This document shows positions 7,000-9,518 of a stretch of DNA of 9,518 bases, piece after piece; the first letter of the stretch is position 1; each line of letters starts with the position of its first letter. The notes under the pieces were generated by a model. It had not been told where the DNA came from. It ran no database searches and worked only from the letters and a program-made list of their open reading frames with translations. A program made the position numbers and the translations under genes. Source of the stretch: Gammaproteobacteria bacterium (GTDB lineage: Bacteria > Pseudomonadota > Gammaproteobacteria > GCA-001735895); the NCBI GenBank assembly GCA_029882955.1, contig JAOUJX010000138.1, forward strand, positions 1-9,518, in the 5' to 3' direction.

Positions 7000-7022
7000 A
7001 TAACATAGGTTTATTTATGAAC
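7000..7022 (+). repeat. ahcY translation-initiation region, copy 2 of a near-identical pair
   Basis: ATAACAT followed directly by AGGTTTATTTATGAAC (7007-7022). The last 16 bases equal 5786-5801 before metK, and the ATAACAT block is also shared, with only a two-base TA missing here. The Shine-Dalgarno core ATAGG ends 7 nt before ATG 7017. The remainder of the 33-nt metK-ahcY spacer shows no riboswitch of its own. Confidence 0.85.
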
Positions 7023-8435
7023 GCAACCGCACAAGACGCTTTAAAACAGGACTTTCACGTCGCCGATATCTCACTCGCGGCCTGGGGAAGAAAGGAAATG
7101 AACATCGCTGAAACCGAAATGCCGGGGCTTGTTTCGTTACGCAGCAAATATGCAAAAGAGGCGCCATTGAAAGGTGCTCGCATCGCGGGTTCCCTGCACA
7201 TGACCATCCAGACCGCCGTGTTGATTGAGACACTGGTCGCACTCGGTGCCGAAGTTCGCTGGGCATCCTGTAACATTTTTTCCACTCAGGATCACGCCGC
7301 AGCCGCAATCGCGGAGTCTGGCGTCCCTGTATTCGCTTTTAAGGGCGAGTCGCTGGAAGACTACTGGCAATATACCCACCGTATTATGGAGTGGCACGAC
7401 GGTGGCACACCTAACATGATTCTTGACGACGGTGGCGATGCTACCGGCCTGATTAGTCTTGGTAGTAAGGCTGAGTCCGATATTTCGGTTCTGGATAATC
7501 CCGGTAGCGAAGAAGAAACCATTATGTATGCGTCAATAAAAGCTAAACTGGCCGAGTCACCAAACTGGTATTCGAATATTCTCAAGAATATTAAAGGCGT
7601 CACCGAAGAAACTACGACCGGCGTTCATCGTCTGTATCAAATGCAAGCCAGAGGGGACTTACCCTTCCCGGCATTCAATGTTAATGATTCGGTCACCAAG
7701 TCTAAATTCGATAACCTTTACGGCTGTCGAGAATCACTAGTCGATGGCATTAAACGAGCCACCGATGTCATGATTGCCGGTAAAGTTGCGTTAGTACTCG
7801 GTTATGGCGATGTCGGCAAAGGCTGTGCTCAATCTTTGAAAGGCCTTGGCGCCACAGTAATGGTAACTGAAATCGACCCCATCTGCGCGTTACAGGCCGC
7901 AATGGAAGGTTTCCGTATCGTCACGATGGAAGACGCCTGTAGCCAGGCTGATATCTTCGTCACCACTACCGGTAATTTCAATGTCATCCGTCACGAGCAT
8001 ATGAAGCAAATGAAGGATCAGGCCATTGTTTGTAACATCGGCCATTTCGATAACGAAATAGAAGTCGCTGAACTCAAGCAGTACGAGTGGGAGAATATCA
8101 AGCCACAGGTCGATCACGTCATCTTCCCGGACGGCAAGCGCATTATATTGCTGGCTGAAGGTCGATTAGTGAACCTGGGCTGCGCTACCGGTCACCCGAG
8201 TTTCGTCATGTCCAATTCATTCACCAACCAGACACTGGCGCAGATGGAAATCTTCTGTAACCCCGGAAAATATGGCAACGAAGTTTATACTCTGCCGAAG
8301 CATCTGGACGAAGAAGTAGCGCGTTTGCATCTGGAAAAAATCGGTGTCGCCTTGACTCATCTGACCAAGGAACAGGCTGATTATATCGGCGTTAGCGTGG
8401 ACGGGCCTTACAAGCCAGAACATTATCGCTATTAG
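7017..8435 (+). CDS. ahcY: S-adenosylhomocysteine hydrolase (adenosylhomocysteinase)
   Basis: NAD-dependent cytoplasmic enzyme splitting SAH, the product and inhibitor of methyltransferases, into homocysteine and adenosine. Visible features are GSLHMTIQTAVLIETL (58-73), signature 1 SCNIFSTQDHAAAAIA (84-99), DDGGD (137-141), EETTTGVHRLYQM (197-209), and DSVTKSKFDNLYGCRESL with the substrate Lys228 and Asp232. The NAD-binding motif is GYGDVGKG (262-269), and the conserved C-terminal HYRY is present. The 472-residue length is the long bacterial form; the extra segment lies at about 150-190, around VLDNPGSEEE. ATG 7017 has ATAGG 7 nt upstream. It is the second gene of the riboswitch-controlled operon; SAH hydrolase is the classical target of that switch. 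rsmE follows after 32 nt. The metF gene that often accompanies ahcY is absent here. Confidence 0.98.
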   Translation: MNATAQDALKQDFHVADISLAAWGRKEMNIAETEMPGLVSLRSKYAKEAPLKGARIAGSLHMTIQTAVLIETLVALGAEVRWASCNIFSTQDHAAAAIAESGVPVFAFKGESLEDYWQYTHRIMEWHDGGTPNMILDDGGDATGLISLGSKAESDISVLDNPGSEEETIMYASIKAKLAESPNWYSNILKNIKGVTEETTTGVHRLYQMQARGDLPFPAFNVNDSVTKSKFDNLYGCRESLVDGIKRATDVMIAGKVALVLGYGDVGKGCAQSLKGLGATVMVTEIDPICALQAAMEGFRIVTMEDACSQADIFVTTTGNFNVIRHEHMKQMKDQAIVCNIGHFDNEIEVAELKQYEWENIKPQVDHVIFPDGKRIILLAEGRLVNLGCATGHPSFVMSNSFTNQTLAQMEIFCNPGKYGNEVYTLPKHLDEEVARLHLEKIGVALTHLTKEQADYIGVSVDGPYKPEHYRY

Positions 8436-8467
8436 ATAAACCATACCGAGCGAGCGATTTTCTATCC

Positions 8468-9211
8468 GTGCGTATATCACGCATTTATGTTGGAGAACCG
8501 CTCGCCATTGGTTCCAGTATCAAGCTTGATTCTGCCGCCAGCCACTACATCCGTAACGTTTTACGCTTAAAGCATGATGCGATCGTCGCCCTGTTTAATG
8601 GTCAGGACGAAAGCGATTATCAGTCTCGACTCGAGTTCGATCGCAAGCAGACAATAGCTATTATCGAATCGAGCATTCATGCTCGAACCGAATCTTCGTT
8701 AGATAGCGAAATTATTCAGGGCTTAAGTCGCAGTGACCACCTCGATCTAGCCCTTCAAAAATGCACCGAACTCGGCGTTAAGAGGTTTTCCATATTTAAT
8801 GCCGAACGCAGCCAGATACCACTCAAACCGGCTCAACAGGTTAAGCGCCTTGCCCACTGGCGGGCGATTACCGCCAAAGCTTGCGAACAAAGCGGTCGAC
8901 ACCACCTCCCAGCCATTGAATTTTATAAATCACTCGAAGCCGCTCTGGATGCTACGATTAGAGAACATAGCAAAATTCTACTCGATTTCACCGGAGAGCC
9001 CCTACATAATTGCCTGAAAAGAGCCGGGCAAGAGGGCCGGGTCTCTATACTAGTCGGACCGGAAGGCGGTCTCTCGGAGCATGAAATTAGAAAAGCAGGG
9101 AGTCATGATTTTCTTAGCGCCAGACTCGGCCCAAGAGTATTGCGTACCGAAACCGCAGCCATTGCATCGCTTGCGATAGTGCAGGCTCTGTGTGGAGATT
9201 TCGAAACCTAA
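8468..9211 (+). CDS. rsmE: 16S rRNA (uracil-1498 N3)-methyltransferase RsmE
   Basis: SPOUT-family methyltransferase that uses SAM to methylate N3 of U1498 in 16S rRNA of the small subunit. The 247-residue product has the family length (243 in E. coli). It begins MRISRIYV, contains SHYIRNVLRL (25-34) in the N-terminal PUA-like domain, then QKCTELGVKRF (97-107), ERSQ (113-116) and CEQSGR (139-144). The knotted SAM site is formed by LVGPEGGLSEHEI (195-207) and LGPRVLRTETAAIASL (220-235). The start is GTG 8468, chosen because the family N-terminus matches exactly. I see no good Shine-Dalgarno sequence, so translation is probably weak or coupled to ahcY 32 nt upstream, consistent with low demand. 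No terminator separates it from ahcY. It ends tail to tail with the minus-strand gene on the right, sharing bases 9209-9210. Confidence 0.96.
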   Translation: MRISRIYVGEPLAIGSSIKLDSAASHYIRNVLRLKHDAIVALFNGQDESDYQSRLEFDRKQTIAIIESSIHARTESSLDSEIIQGLSRSDHLDLALQKCTELGVKRFSIFNAERSQIPLKPAQQVKRLAHWRAITAKACEQSGRHHLPAIEFYKSLEAALDATIREHSKILLDFTGEPLHNCLKRAGQEGRVSILVGPEGGLSEHEIRKAGSHDFLSARLGPRVLRTETAAIASLAIVQALCGDFET

Positions 9212-9518
9212 CGATTCAGGTTGTCGACTTTTTCCTGGCTAATTTGCGGCTTTAACGCAGCAATCATAGCATCCAGATTTGGAACCGCCCGGGAAAATTC
9301 ATCCCCATCGACACGAGATAACAAGTACTGACTCAAATCATCGTCGGTACCTGATTCCATTGTATTCGACTCTGCCAGATAGGCACGCGGGATATCCTGC
9401 ATATGCAGACCCAGATAAGGTAGTTCCGGGTCTTTCTCTGGATTATATATAATTCCAATCCGGGATCTGGGGCCGACGTGAGTGGCATCCACATGACATA
9501 TTTGTTCAACAGAAATAA
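9208..9518 (-). CDS. Probable CheW-like (ChpC-type) protein, C-terminal part only
   Basis: The frame is open from its TAG (9210-9208) to the right edge, giving at least 103 residues, so the gene begins outside the window. The in-frame GTG at 9492 is unlikely to be the true start because coding-like sequence (ISVEQICHV) continues upstream of it. I recognise no hard catalytic motif. The run SRIGIIYN, then LPYLGLHMQDIPRAYLAES, then RAVPNLDAMIAAL resembles the last strands of CheW-like domains, where a strand, a pocket loop with an IPR-type turn and an acidic-spaced PDLD helix follow each other, as in ChpC of the Pseudomonas Pil-Chp twitching system. In Pseudomonas aeruginosa chpC lies a few genes from rsmE, which supports the call. 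No membrane segment is visible. The family assignment is from memory of the pattern, so treat it as tentative. Confidence 0.5.
   Translation of the reverse strand, partial: ISVEQICHVDATHVGPRSRIGIIYNPEKDPELPYLGLHMQDIPRAYLAESNTMESGTDDDLSQYLLSRVDGDEFSRAVPNLDAMIAALKPQISQEKVDNLNR

Noticed and set aside
9490..9492. GTG at 9492 as the true start of the right-edge gene
   Set aside because: The frame stays open to the window edge with coding-like residues upstream, and the visible part fits only the C-terminal half of a CheW-like domain.

Overview
The window looks like chromosomal housekeeping DNA from a gammaproteobacterium. This rests on the E. coli-like GapA, PykA and MetK proteins, the tkt-gap-pgk-pyk order (known from Legionella and Coxiella, for example), and RsmE lying beside what appears to be a ChpC-type CheW-domain gene. 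A genus cannot be named from the sequence. I see no mobile element, CRISPR array, tRNA or rRNA.

Left half (1-5490, minus strand): a carbon-metabolism operon read tkt, gap, pgk, pyk. It links the non-oxidative pentose phosphate / Calvin-type sugar rearrangements (transketolase) to lower glycolysis (GAPDH, phosphoglycerate kinase, pyruvate kinase). pyk runs off the left edge and lacks its C-terminal part. pgk and pyk overlap by 20 nt. A textbook intrinsic terminator sits between gap and pgk, ending three bases before the pgk ribosome binding site, so the operon is probably split into a strong proximal part and an attenuated distal part.

Centre (5491-5795): a divergent intergenic region of 305 bp. 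It holds a plausible sigma-70 promoter, a short GC hairpin and a clear S-adenosylhomocysteine (SAH) riboswitch facing right. The 3' strand of the aptamer P1 helix, with two adjacent C residues, can pair with the metK Shine-Dalgarno region. This suggests a translational ON switch.

Right half (5796-9211, plus strand): metK (SAM synthetase), ahcY (SAH hydrolase) and rsmE (a SAM-dependent 16S rRNA methyltransferase) form an apparent SAM-cycle operon: make SAM, use it, clear the SAH product. metK and ahcY carry almost identical translation-initiation regions, so the same anti-Shine-Dalgarno strand could in principle act on both. rsmE ends tail to tail, overlapping by two bases, with a minus-strand gene entering from the right edge; its visible C-terminus resembles a CheW-like protein of the Chp/Pil twitching chemosensory system.

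The genes themselves are ordinary. The interest lies in RNA regulation: an SAH riboswitch controlling metK as first gene, its possible anti-Shine-Dalgarno platform, the duplicated initiation region and the intra-operon terminator.
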